Assembly: GCA_905233385.1 (NCBI GenBank)
Contig: CAJOEH010000006.1
Coordinates: forward strand, 1 to 64,000
Length of the DNA: 64,000 bases
Direction: 5' to 3'
DNA from: an uncultured Oscillospiraceae bacterium
GTDB lineage: Bacteria; Bacillota; Clostridia; Oscillospirales; Oscillospiraceae
The position numbers and the translations under genes are program-made. Position 1 is the stretch's first letter. Every line of letters begins with the position of its first letter. This document shows, piece after piece, positions 1 to 9,353 of this stretch. The notes beneath the pieces were generated by a model that was not told the DNA's origin, did not search any database, and saw only the letters and a program-made list of their open reading frames with translations.

Positions 1-78
1 CCGAACACAGAAGTTAAGCTCATTTGCGCCGACAATACTTGGCGGGTGACTGCCCGGGAAGATAGGTAACGCCAACAT
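1..78 (+). rRNA. rrf: 5S ribosomal RNA, 3' portion (5' end outside the window)
   Basis: CCGAACACAGAAGTTAAGCTC...TACTTGGCGGGTGACTGCCCGGGAAGATAGGTAACGCCAAC matches the conserved loop B/C to 3' end of bacterial 5S rRNA. Confidence 0.85.
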
Positions 79-83
79 AACAG

Positions 84-113
84 AAACCTCCTGCTTCGGT
101 AGGAGGTTTTCTG
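84..113 (+). terminator. Rho-independent terminator after 5S rRNA
   Basis: ACCTCCTGCTTCGGTAGGAGGT hairpin followed by a T-run. Confidence 0.75.
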
Positions 114-114
114 T

Positions 115-385
115 TTGCCAAGCATTGTGTTTGCTTGAAACAATCCACCGGATTGTTTCTTTACGGCAAAACAATACTTGGCCTACCCAGAAAGATAAGT
201 AACGCCAACACATAACCTCCTACGAAAGTAGGAGGTTTTTTCATCTCTGAAACAGCCAAGTATTGTGCTTGCCTAAAGCATTCCACAGGAATGCTTTTTA
301 ACGGCAAGGACAACACTTGGCCTACCCGGGAAGATAGGTAACGCCAACATAAAAGAGACGTCCTACGAAAGTAGGGCGTCTCTTT
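115..385 (+). repeat. Two tandem truncated 5S-tail units (ACTTGGCCTACCC..GAAGATA.GTAACGCCAAC), each followed by its own terminator
   Basis: Near-identical units at ~115-245 and ~245-385, each ending in a 5S-like 3' tail and a CCTACGAAAGTAGG hairpin. Confidence 0.75.
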
Positions 386-439
386 TGTTAGCTATTGAAT
401 AGTGAGTAATGAACAATTTGTGTGGAACTCATCCAAGTG

Positions 440-735
440 TGTCATTGCGAGGTCGCGTATGCGACCGTGGCAATCTGTCCGTGGAAGGGTTGGGATTTGC
501 ATCGTATTACGAGAATGTGTCCCGCGTCGATAGGCACGGATTGCCCGGTGAGCGGGCAATGACAGGATTTGGGATTCAGGTGGTTGGCGAGGAAGTGTCC
601 CTCATCGATAGGCACGGATTGCCCGGTGAGCGGGCAATGACAGGATTTGGGATTCAGGTGGTTGGCGAGGAAGCGTCCCTCATCGATAGGCACGGATTGC
701 CACGCCGCCGTTGGCGGCTCGCAATGACACAGAAA
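440..735. repeat. Family A hairpin-element cluster with tandem copies
   Basis: TGTCATTGCGAGGTCGC..GCGACCGTGGCAATCTGTCCGT and tandem CGATAGGCACGGATTGCCCGGTGAGCGGGCAATGACAGGATTTGGGATTCAGGTGGTTGGCGAGGAAG. Confidence 0.85.
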
Positions 736-914
736 GATGGTGCGGTGCGAATATTGAAAGGGCAGCCTCCCGTTCCCGGGAGGCTGCCCTTTTGTATCGG
801 TGCGCGGCGCGGCGAGGAAGGGGCGGCGGTACGGCCGGAGCGGAGCGCGTGGGTGCGGTACGGCGCGGCGCAGGAGAGCGGAGCGCATGGGCGCGGTACG
901 CGCGGTGCGGCGCG

Positions 915-2024
915 CTATTTCTCGATATAGCCGCTGATCACGCAGGTGTACATGTCGTCCGTGACGCTCTGATAGCGGGTGCCGGAGTAGCTGTCCATAA
1001 AGCCGTTATACGCCCGGTAGACGTCGCCGGTCTCCACGTCGTACACGCGCTCGTAGCCGAGGGTGGCGTCGCTGCGCTTTTGGCTGATGATGTCGTAGGA
1101 GCTGCTGCGCCGGTTCCACGAATCCATGATCATGTCGGACATCTCGTTATAGATCTTCGCGTTCGCCTGCACGGAGGCGAGCTGCGTGTTCTGCTCGCTG
1201 TTGAATCCGATCATGAAGGCGTCGGTAAACTCGATGGTAGACAGGCAATAATCGTAGATCGGCTGCCAGTTCACGAATTCCGCGTCCGGCGCGTACATCA
1301 TAATGTTGTGGTAGGTGTTCAGCGGCGCGAGATCATAGCCGTAGACGTAGAAGGATCCCACGTCCACCACGGTCGTCGTGAACAGGCCCTGCATCGGCTC
1401 GCCGCGGTCGTTCACGAAGGACCCGCGGAGCATGTCGCCGCCGAGGGGTGTCTGCCCCAGGTTTTCGATGATCTCAAACTCGGGCAGCGTTACGAAAAAC
1501 TCTTGGTTGATCATCTGATTGCCGACCGCCGCGCTCTCGTTCCATACGCGATAGTACTGCTCGGTGGTCTGCGGGTCGATCGCCGGCATCTGGCCCCAGG
1601 CGGCGGCGGAATACAGCGCGGCGTACAGCTCTTTCGACTCTTCACTCTTCAGGAAGCCCGACATCGCCAGGCAGAACTGGATCATGTAATCCTTGTCGTT
1701 CGGGTTGTAGAGCTGGAACGTGTAGCCGGAAAACGTGTTCGTCTTCGGCGTTTCCACCGTCCAACCCTTCGGGATCTGCATTCTCAGATACCCGTTGTCA
1801 TAGGCTTCGTACGTGATCCCGCTCGTCGACGCCGGGACGATCCGGATCACGGGGTCCTTGCTTCCGGCAGGCGTGCCGGGGGTGTTCCCGGGTGTGTTCC
1901 CGGGTGTGCTGCCTGGATTGCTGCCGGAATAGCCGCCGGAACTGCCGCAGCCTGTCAGAACGATCGTCAGGAGCAGAAGCAGCGCGAGCGCGCAACGGAA
2001 CTGTCGTTTCTTCATCTCAGTCAT
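915..2024 (-). CDS. Putative lipoprotein with Gly/Pro/Ser/Thr-rich linker after the lipobox
   Basis: ORF 369 aa; N-terminal signal MTEMKKRQFRCALALLLLLTIVLTGC (lipobox LTGC). Confidence 0.8.
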   Translation of the reverse strand: MTEMKKRQFRCALALLLLLTIVLTGCGSSGGYSGSNPGSTPGNTPGNTPGTPAGSKDPVIRIVPASTSGITYEAYDNGYLRMQIPKGWTVETPKTNTFSGYTFQLYNPNDKDYMIQFCLAMSGFLKSEESKELYAALYSAAAWGQMPAIDPQTTEQYYRVWNESAAVGNQMINQEFFVTLPEFEIIENLGQTPLGGDMLRGSFVNDRGEPMQGLFTTTVVDVGSFYVYGYDLAPLNTYHNIMMYAPDAEFVNWQPIYDYCLSTIEFTDAFMIGFNSEQNTQLASVQANAKIYNEMSDMIMDSWNRRSSSYDIISQKRSDATLGYERVYDVETGDVYRAYNGFMDSYSGTRYQSVTDDMYTCVISGYIEK

Positions 2025-2095
2025 CCTTTCCCGTCGAGTGTTAAACTTTCTGTTTCCAGTATACTACCGCGCGGCGGAAAAGTACAGCCTGAGTT

Positions 2096-2755
2096 TTACC
2101 GCTCGCTGCCGCGGGACTTGAAATCCTCGTCGACGGCCTCTTTCCACGCGCCCGGCATGCGCTTGCTCGCGCGGAAGCCGCAGACGGCCTCGGCGACGGC
2201 GTGGTAGACGGTCTTCGTGCCCTTGCGGTCGGCGTGGAAGTTCGCGGCGCGGTCGGGCGCGATGCCGAAGGTCGCGGCGGTCTGCACCGCGTCGATGTTC
2301 GCGCCGAGGAAGAGGAACTCCCAGCCGCATTCCTTCTGCTGTTCGATCAGCTTTTTGACCGCGTCGGCGGAGAAGCGCTTGCTCGCGTTCTCCAGACCGT
2401 CGGTCGTGATGACGAAAACGGTGCTGCCCGGCACGTCCTCGGGGCGGATGTAGCGGTGGACGTCCTTGATGTGCTCCACCGTCTGCCCGATCGCGTCCAG
2501 AAGGGCGGTGCAGCCGCGCACGACGTAGTCGCGGTCGGTCAGCGGCCTGAGGTCGGCGAGGCGTACGCGGTCATGCAGGGTCAGGAGCTCATGGTCGAAG
2601 AGGACGGTGGTGACGTAGGCCTCGCCGTCCTGCTTTTTCTGCTTGTCGATCATGGCGTTGAAGCCGCCGATCGTGTCGCTCTCCAGCCCCGCCATGGAGC
2701 CGCTGCGGTCGAGGATGAAGACCAGTTCCGTTGTGTTGCTTTTCGTGTTGTTCAT
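2096..2755 (-). CDS. von Willebrand factor type A (VWA) domain protein
   Basis: MNNTKSNTTELVFILDRSGSMAGLES: MIDAS DxSxS motif; internal start preferred over the ORF start at 2812. Confidence 0.85.
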   Translation of the reverse strand: MNNTKSNTTELVFILDRSGSMAGLESDTIGGFNAMIDKQKKQDGEAYVTTVLFDHELLTLHDRVRLADLRPLTDRDYVVRGCTALLDAIGQTVEHIKDVHRYIRPEDVPGSTVFVITTDGLENASKRFSADAVKKLIEQQKECGWEFLFLGANIDAVQTAATFGIAPDRAANFHADRKGTKTVYHAVAEAVCGFRASKRMPGAWKEAVDEDFKSRGSER

Positions 2756-2971
2756 TGTGTTGCCTCCTAAAGAAATCATGTGGTTATTTTGTTTACAACC
2801 ACATGATAACAACGGAGTTGTTTAAGATGGTCGCCTGCCGGGCGACAAATTTTAGTGAAGAATGAAGAATGAATAGTGAATAATTGTGGTATTTTCCAAT
2901 TCGGAGAATTGGAAAATGAAATTCAATTTGTCGCAGAGCGACACCATAATGATTCAAAAATAAGCGTTATT

Positions 2972-3019
2972 CGATAGGGACAGATTGCCCGGCTGACTTT
3001 GTCAGCCGGGCAATGACAG
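2972..3019. repeat. Family A hairpin element (single copy)
   Basis: CGATAGGGACAGATTGCCCGGCTGACTTTGTCAGCCGGGCAATGACA. Confidence 0.8.
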
Positions 3020-3035
3020 TTCATCAAATAGTGCG

Positions 3036-3584
3036 CTATACGCACAGCAAGGGCTGGTCGAATTCGTACAGGGCCTCGTTGATCTGCGCAAGGTCGTAAA
3101 TGCGGTTTTCGATGAAATACGAGACGATCACGTCGAACTTGCTGCTGCGCGACAGGGCGAAGCCCGCCTTGGCGAGCAGCTCGTCTGTTTCCGCGGGCGG
3201 CAGCTCCAGCGCGACCGCGAGGGAGAGGGCGGTCTGCTTCGAGGGGCGGTAATGCGCGTCCGAGCGGATCTTCGAGAAGTGCTTGCGGTCGATGTTCGCC
3301 TTTTTATAGCATTCCGCGTCGGTCATGCCGCGCTCGTCGATCTTTCGCAGGACCATCTCCGTGAAGCTCTCGTCCAGATCGCTCACCAGCTCCGCGAGCG
3401 AGGCGTTGGGCGCACAGGCCTCTTCTGCTTCCGCAGAGGCGCGGCGCGCGCTGCCGCTCAGCTTCGCGGCAAACGGGCGCGGCTTCGACGGGGCGGGCAT
3501 CGCCGCCATGGCGCAGGCGAACGGCGGAGCGATCAGGCGCTCCTGCAAATAGGCGAGCAGGGACGCGCGGCGTTCGTTTGTCAT
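3036..3584 (-). CDS. Small protein with XRE-like C-terminal region ([31 protein letters not shown]...)
   Basis: [17 protein letters not shown]... in the 345-aa ORF; upstream part of that ORF overlaps the csaB fusion on the same strand in another frame. Confidence 0.7.
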   Translation of the reverse strand: MTNERRASLLAYLQERLIAPPFACAMAAMPAPSKPRPFAAKLSGSARRASAEAEEACAPNASLAELVSDLDESFTEMVLRKIDERGMTDAECYKKANIDRKHFSKIRSDAHYRPSKQTALSLAVALELPPAETDELLAKAGFALSRSSKFDVIVSYFIENRIYDLAQINEALYEFDQPLLCV

Positions 3585-3589
3585 AGCGT

Positions 3590-5800
3590 TCACTCCAGCA
3601 GGCGCTTGGCAAGCTCCTCGTTTTTCCGCGAGAGCCTGCGCAGGCGTTCGATATTTTCCGCGCCGAACGGTTCCTCCGCGATCGCGGCGTCGATCAGGTC
3701 GCCGAGCGCGGCGGCGTTGACCTCCGCGAGCGGGAGGTAGAGCTCCTGCCCCAGATAGTCCAGGAAGCCGCTGACCTTCGGGTCGTAGACGACGCCGACC
3801 ATCGGCACGCCCTGCCCGGAGGCGAAGATCAGCGTGTGCAGGCGCATGGAGACGACCAGCGACATCCGGCGCACCAGTGCGAGGATTTCGCCGCCGTTGA
3901 TGCCGGCGCTCAGGACCAGGTGCGGTCCCTTGACCTTCGCGGCGACGGCCTTCGCCGCGGCCTCGTCGCGGTTCGGCTCCATCGCGTAGAGGATCGGGAT
4001 CAGGCCGTATTCGCGGTGCGCGTAGTCCGCGGCGTCGGCGAAGGCGGCGACCTTCTCGTCGAAGCCCTCCCACGGCCGCACCGCCATCATCATGTAGCGT
4101 TTGCCGTCGGTCAGCCCGCAGCGGCGCAGGTAGGCGCGCAGCTCGTCGGTGTCCGGCGGGTCGATCAGCAGGGCGGGGTCGGCGTTGAGGTGGATCTCCG
4201 GTCGGGTCACGCCGAGCTGGTGCAGGATCTCGATCGAATAGCGGTCGCGCACGGAGATGATGTCCGCGCAGCGGTCGAGCACCTTGCCGGCGCGCTTCTG
4301 ATTGCGCGGGCGGGAGATCGGGCCGACGCCGCAGCCGTAGAGCATGATCTTGCAGCCGTGGAACGCCGCCTGCCGGATGCTGAACAGGTAGTACAGCAGC
4401 GAGCGCGTGCTCGTCGCGTCCTGCATCAGCGTGCCGCCGCCGCTGATATAGAGCCGGCAGCGGCGCAGGAGACGGCCGATCTTGAAGATGTTGAAGGAAT
4501 GCACCGAATTGATGTTGGCGCAGAGCTTCGTCTCCATCGGGTCGCGGCTGAGGGCGCAGATCGGCAGATCCGGGTCGATGTGCCGGAGCTGCTCGACGAT
4601 GGCGTTCAGGATGGCGTTGTCGCCGCTGTTGCCCTTGCCGTACGCGCCGCAGATCACGACGCCGTCGCGGCGGAACTTCGGCCGCGCGGCGCGGCGGATA
4701 ATGGTCTCGTAGATGCTCTTCTGCTTGGCGAGCATCGCGTCGAGCGAGAAGTCGCGCCTCGTCTTTTCATAGAGCTTTTCGCCCATGGCGGCGCGTTCTT
4801 CCGGGTGTTCGGCGAAGAAGATCATATGCTCGGCGAGCTTCTGCACGTCCTGCGCCGGGAAGAGCAGGCCGTTGAAGCCGTCGTCGATCAGCCACGGCAC
4901 GCCGCCGACCTGCGAGGAGATCGTCGCGCAGTGCATCCGCGCGCCCTCGGTCAGGGCGTAGGGGAAGGTCTCAGAGAGGGAGGTCAGGACGTTGACGTCG
5001 ACCGCGTTGTAGAAGCTGTCGATATCCGCCTCCCAGCCGATGAAGGCGACCGTGCCCTTCGGGCAGACCGACGCGGCAAGGGAGCGGATCTCCGCCTCCT
5101 GCTCGCCGTCGCCGGCGATGGCGAGGCGGATGTTCGGGCATTCCTTCACCGCCTGCGCGAAGGCGCGGACCAGCGTGGTCATGTCCTTAACGGGGTTGAT
5201 GCGCGCGGCGATGCCGAAGACGACGTTGTCCTCCGCGAAGCCGAGCCGCTCCAGATACTCACCGCGCGGGACGGGGTCGCAGGGCTTGGAGAAATCGACG
5301 CCGTTGTAGAGTGTGTAGATCCGCTGCGGGTCGAAGCCGCGCGAGATCAGAAGATTCGTCATGCCCGCGCTCACGCCGATCCAGGCGTCGAAGCGCGGCA
5401 GGGCGAACTTGTTGATGTTGCCGTAGGTCAGAGCCGCAAGGGGCCTTCCCATATAGTCCAGCTTATAGTCGCTGTGGATGGTGGAGATGACCGGCACGCC
5501 CGCCTTCTTTTGCAGGAGCATGCCCATTAGATTGGCGCGCGCGCCGTGGCAGTGGATGACCTGATAGCCGTCGTGGCGGATCATGGCAAGAATCCGCTTG
5601 CGCGTGCCGAACAGGTCGTTGTCCTCGATGACGGTGGTCGGGATCCCGAGCTGCCGCGCCTCCGCGGCGAAGGGGCCCTCGGTGAAGCAGATCATATGGA
5701 CGGTCTCGGTCTTGTTCAGCCCCGCGAGCAGGGAGAGCACGTGGGTCTTCGCGCCGCCGACGTCGCCGCCGGAGATCATGTGGATGATTTTCATGGTCAA
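3590..5800 (-). CDS. csaB: Fusion: family 4 glycosyltransferase (N-term) + polysaccharide pyruvyl transferase CsaB-like (C-term)
   Basis: 736 aa; GT4 features ([25 protein letters not shown]) then CsaB-like [22 protein letters not shown]...[11 protein letters not shown]...[12 protein letters not shown] start 5800 or ATG 5794. Confidence 0.85.
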   Translation of the reverse strand: MTMKIIHMISGGDVGGAKTHVLSLLAGLNKTETVHMICFTEGPFAAEARQLGIPTTVIEDNDLFGTRKRILAMIRHDGYQVIHCHGARANLMGMLLQKKAGVPVISTIHSDYKLDYMGRPLAALTYGNINKFALPRFDAWIGVSAGMTNLLISRGFDPQRIYTLYNGVDFSKPCDPVPRGEYLERLGFAEDNVVFGIAARINPVKDMTTLVRAFAQAVKECPNIRLAIAGDGEQEAEIRSLAASVCPKGTVAFIGWEADIDSFYNAVDVNVLTSLSETFPYALTEGARMHCATISSQVGGVPWLIDDGFNGLLFPAQDVQKLAEHMIFFAEHPEERAAMGEKLYEKTRRDFSLDAMLAKQKSIYETIIRRAARPKFRRDGVVICGAYGKGNSGDNAILNAIVEQLRHIDPDLPICALSRDPMETKLCANINSVHSFNIFKIGRLLRRCRLYISGGGTLMQDATSTRSLLYYLFSIRQAAFHGCKIMLYGCGVGPISRPRNQKRAGKVLDRCADIISVRDRYSIEILHQLGVTRPEIHLNADPALLIDPPDTDELRAYLRRCGLTDGKRYMMMAVRPWEGFDEKVAAFADAADYAHREYGLIPILYAMEPNRDEAAAKAVAAKVKGPHLVLSAGINGGEILALVRRMSLVVSMRLHTLIFASGQGVPMVGVVYDPKVSGFLDYLGQELYLPLAEVNAAALGDLIDAAIAEEPFGAENIERLRRLSRKNEELAKRLLE

Positions 5801-5899
5801 ATCCTCTTGAATTTCTTGGTCGTATCTACTATAATAATATATTATTATATTATATTATTGCAAAAAAAACAATCCCGGGAACGGGATTTCGGAGGGCTT

Positions 5900-6391
5900 A
5901 TGGAACGAACCGAAAAGAAAAGAAGATTCAACGTCATCGACGTGATCGTCATCGTCATTCTTGTCGCCGCGCTGGCGTTCGCGGGCTATAAGCTGCTGAA
6001 CAGAGGCAGCGGCGAGATCGGAGACGCGGACGCGCTGAGCGCGCCGAATATCCGTTTCACGGTGCTGTGCGACGATATTGACGCTGCGCTGGCGGATAAC
6101 ATCTTTGATCTGCTGGAGGCGGAGCCGATGAACATCGGCGGCACGACGGTAGAGAGCACGCGCCTTTACAACAGCAACAAGCTCGTCGACGCGCAGATCG
6201 TCGGCATTGAGCGGGTCGAAGGCGCGGAGGGGACGAAAGACCTGATCCTGACCGTGGAGGCGAACGCGACGGCGACGCCGGGCGCGTTCTCCGTCGTCAC
6301 GCAGGAGATCCGCGTCGGCAAGGATTATATCGTCAAGACGATCGCCGTGGAGATCACCGGCCAGATCCTGTCGCTGGAGCTGCTGGGATGA
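5900..6391 (+). CDS. DUF4330-like membrane-anchored protein
   Basis: MERTEKKRRFNVIDVIVIVILVAALAFAGYKL: single N-terminal TM; RBS GGAGGG upstream. Confidence 0.7.
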   Translation: MERTEKKRRFNVIDVIVIVILVAALAFAGYKLLNRGSGEIGDADALSAPNIRFTVLCDDIDAALADNIFDLLEAEPMNIGGTTVESTRLYNSNKLVDAQIVGIERVEGAEGTKDLILTVEANATATPGAFSVVTQEIRVGKDYIVKTIAVEITGQILSLELLG

Positions 6392-7965
6392 TGAACGAGC
6401 TGCTGAAAAACAGCCTGATCTGGCGGACGGTCGCCGCGCTTGCCGCGTGGATCGGCCGCTCGCCGGTCGGGCGCGCGTCGGCTGCGCTCGGACGGCGCTG
6501 GCGGCAGTCCTTCCTCTACGGGATCTGCGCGAAGATCCTCTGCGCGGAGGGATTCGCCGCGCGGTCGAAGACGGCGGGCCTGCTTGACCGCGTCAACGAA
6601 GGGCTCTGGCGCTTCGGACAGCGGATCGGCCCCGCGGTGAAGGGGAGCCTCCTTTATCGCATTTACGCATTGATCCTGCGCAAGGGACGGGAGAGCCGGA
6701 CGTTAGGCTGGCTCTTCGCGGGCGGCATGACGGCGATTCTGCTGTTCCTGCTCGCCTCCTACGGCGCGCTCGACTGGCTGCTCCGCGACATTCTGCCGCT
6801 CGGCGCGCTCTCGTCCGTGTGGGACGAGGCGCTCATGCTGTTCTGCCTTCTGTGGATCGTCGTGCGGCGGCTCAACGCGCCGCGCCCGCTGCGCAGCGCC
6901 TTCAACTCGCTGGACGTCTATCTGATCTTCTATCTGCTCGTCGGCATCGCCCTGCTGACGCTGACCTCCCGCTTCTGGGACATCAACGTCACGGGCTTCC
7001 GCGCGAGTATGCAGTATATCCTGGTCTTCTTCCTCGTCACGCGCCTGCTGCGCGATGAGCGCGACCTGCGCCTGATGTACGACACGATGGTCCTGCTCGC
7101 GTTCGTCTTCGCCCTCTACGGGATCTGGCAGTTCGTGATCGGCGTGGAGATCCCGGAGACCTGGCAGGACCGCGCGGAGACCGCCGTGCGCACCCGCGTC
7201 TATTCGATCTTCGCCAATCCGAACATCATGGCGGCGTATATGCTCCTGTTCGCGCCGATGGCGATCGGCAGAGCCTACACCTGCAAGACCCCGGCGGCGC
7301 AGACCTTCTTCTGGATCGCGGGGATCTCCATGTGCCTCGGCTGCCTGTTCACCATGACGCGCGCGGCGTGGATGGCGCTGGCGATCATCGCCGCGCTGTT
7401 CGCCCTGATCGTCGACCGCAGGCTCTTCGCGGTCATGCTCCTGGCGGGGATCGCGGCCTGCTTCCTGCCCTTCGTGCGAAGCCGGATCGGCTATCTCTTC
7501 ACCCCGCAGTTCCAGGAGTCCAACGCCAGAGCCGGCCGCGGCAAACGCTGGGACACCGCCTTCGGCTATCTGGACGAGCACTACGCCTGGAAGACCGGCC
7601 TCGGCTACGGCATGTTCGGCGGCGCGGTCGCGGCGCAGAATCCGATCAATCCCGACTACGACTATATGTACGTCGACAACTACTACGTGAAGATCCTCGT
7701 CGAAAACGGGATCGTCGGTCTGACCGCCTTCCTGACGAGCGTCGTCGGCGTGGTCTGGAACGGCGTGCGGGCGATCGCGCGCTCGTCGCGGACGGGCGAC
7801 AAGCCCCTGTGCGCCGGCATGTTCGCCGGTCTGGTGGGCATTTTGATCCACAGCTTCTTTGAGAGCCTGTGGGAAGAGCCGTATATGATGGCGCTGTTCT
7901 TCGCGGTCGCCGGTATGCTGGTCTTCGCGGGATTCCTGAACAGAGAGAAGGAGAAAGCAGTATGA
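6388..7965 (+). CDS. O-antigen ligase family protein
   Basis: 525 aa polytopic protein with GIWQF..FANPNIMAAYMLLFAPMAIG and NYYVKILVENGIVGL (Wzy_C-like). Confidence 0.85.
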   Translation: MMNELLKNSLIWRTVAALAAWIGRSPVGRASAALGRRWRQSFLYGICAKILCAEGFAARSKTAGLLDRVNEGLWRFGQRIGPAVKGSLLYRIYALILRKGRESRTLGWLFAGGMTAILLFLLASYGALDWLLRDILPLGALSSVWDEALMLFCLLWIVVRRLNAPRPLRSAFNSLDVYLIFYLLVGIALLTLTSRFWDINVTGFRASMQYILVFFLVTRLLRDERDLRLMYDTMVLLAFVFALYGIWQFVIGVEIPETWQDRAETAVRTRVYSIFANPNIMAAYMLLFAPMAIGRAYTCKTPAAQTFFWIAGISMCLGCLFTMTRAAWMALAIIAALFALIVDRRLFAVMLLAGIAACFLPFVRSRIGYLFTPQFQESNARAGRGKRWDTAFGYLDEHYAWKTGLGYGMFGGAVAAQNPINPDYDYMYVDNYYVKILVENGIVGLTAFLTSVVGVVWNGVRAIARSSRTGDKPLCAGMFAGLVGILIHSFFESLWEEPYMMALFFAVAGMLVFAGFLNREKEKAV

Positions 7966-8582
7966 AATGTATGCTTTGCGGCAGAGAAAACCCCGACGAC
8001 GCCCTCTACTGCGGCGGCTGCGGCTGGCCGCAGAAGAAACAGAAGGGCGGCGGTTGGAAGATCGTCGCGATCGGCGCTGTCGTGATCGCCCTGCTCGCGG
8101 CGGCTGCGGTCATTCTCTTCCGCCCTGCGGCGGCGAAGGCCGCAGATACTTCCAACGAGAGATCCGCCGCGGAAACCGTCGCTTCGGAGACTGCTGCGTC
8201 GGAGCCTGCCGCCGCGGAGCCGCTCACGCCCTACGAGCTGGTGGCGAAGACCTTTGTCGAAACCTACTGGAACAACGATCTGCCGACGATGGAAACAGTG
8301 GTAGAGTACCATTACTACAGCTATCTCGAGAACGAACTGGACACCGGCAGAGCACTTGACTGCACCGCGGAAACGGGACAGTCCGCGCCCTGCGACGACG
8401 CGCGCATCCTTGATCTGGAAATGGCGCTCAGCTTCATGGGCAGCTACGAAAACGTCAAAGAGGCGTACGTCGTCACGGTGAACTATGAGACACCGGAGCG
8501 GACTGACAGCACCGAGGTCACGGTCGGCAGGATCGGCGAGAACTGGGTCGTGATATCCTACCGCCCGTTCGATGCGGACTAA
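7962..8582 (+). CDS. Zinc-ribbon, single-TM protein
   Basis: MKCMLCGRENPDDALYCGGCGWPQ (2 x CxxC) followed by TM. Confidence 0.75.
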   Translation: MKCMLCGRENPDDALYCGGCGWPQKKQKGGGWKIVAIGAVVIALLAAAAVILFRPAAAKAADTSNERSAAETVASETAASEPAAAEPLTPYELVAKTFVETYWNNDLPTMETVVEYHYYSYLENELDTGRALDCTAETGQSAPCDDARILDLEMALSFMGSYENVKEAYVVTVNYETPERTDSTEVTVGRIGENWVVISYRPFDAD

Positions 8583-8597
8583 GGGGGTAGACAGACG

Positions 8598-9341
8598 ATG
8601 ATTTGCAAACACTGCGGAAAAGAGATCGAAGAAGGTCTGACCTTCTGCATCTTCTGCGGCGAGCCGCAGACGGAAGACGCGAAACGCCCCGTCTCCGCGC
8701 AGAAAAAGAGCGGCGGCGTCCTTGTGCCGCTGCTGATCGTCCTTGCCCTTGCCGCGGCAGTGGCCGCGGCGCTGTGGCTGTTCGTCTTCAAGGGCGCGCA
8801 GCCGCAGGACGGAACGAAAGCGACGGAGGAAACGCCGGGCGCGGCCGTCCCGACGCAGACGGAAGCGCAGCAGACGCTCCCGCGCGTTGTCGTGGACGAG
8901 GACGCCTATATCAGCATGGCGAAGGAGTTCGCGCAGGCGATCCTGCTGGGCGATCTGGACACCATCGGCGCGAGCACCCATCCGCAGCTCAAAGCGCCGT
9001 TTGTCGAGCTGTTCGGCAAGACGGACTTCGTCTTTGAGAGCTGCGAGATCCAATCCACCGAACTGCGGAAGATCCGCCGTGCCGAGGAGCGCATGTACGA
9101 GAGCGGCCTGTATGAGGATTACGGCATGGAGGCGACCATCGACGACGCCTACGAGGTCGCGGTCGCGTTCGAGGCGGTTTACCACGGCAAGCCCTATGCC
9201 GGCGAGATCACCGTGCTGGTCGCGGACGTGGACGGCGGTCGCTACGTCGTCCAGGCTGCGCTGACCGACATGGAGGTCGCCTTCTACGAGGACAACTACG
9301 ACCAGGGCGATTACTATTTCGACACACATTCGGAAGAATAA
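8598..9341 (+). CDS. Zinc-ribbon, single-TM protein
   Basis: MICKHCGKEIEEGLTFCIFCGEPQ then TM. Confidence 0.75.
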   Translation: MICKHCGKEIEEGLTFCIFCGEPQTEDAKRPVSAQKKSGGVLVPLLIVLALAAAVAAALWLFVFKGAQPQDGTKATEETPGAAVPTQTEAQQTLPRVVVDEDAYISMAKEFAQAILLGDLDTIGASTHPQLKAPFVELFGKTDFVFESCEIQSTELRKIRRAEERMYESGLYEDYGMEATIDDAYEVAVAFEAVYHGKPYAGEITVLVADVDGGRYVVQAALTDMEVAFYEDNYDQGDYYFDTHSEE

Positions 9342-9353
9342 GGAGTACGAGCG

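Noticed and set aside
409-930. 173-aa ORF (and reverse 442-888) in the repeat cluster
   Set aside because: Entirely repeat-encoded (SLIDRHGLPGERAMTGFGIQVVGEE units); translation of family A DNA, not a protein gene.
711-2207. 498-aa plus-strand ORF
   Set aside because: Antisense of the lipoprotein gene and starts within family A repeats.
3836-5530. 564-aa plus-strand ORF
   Set aside because: Antisense of the GT4-CsaB gene; Val/Arg/Asp-rich composition typical of a reverse-complement frame.
5820-5860. AT-rich TATAATAATATATTATTATATTATATTATT as an origin-type or mobile-element end
   Set aside because: Simple AT-rich divergent promoter region; nothing else supports a special role.
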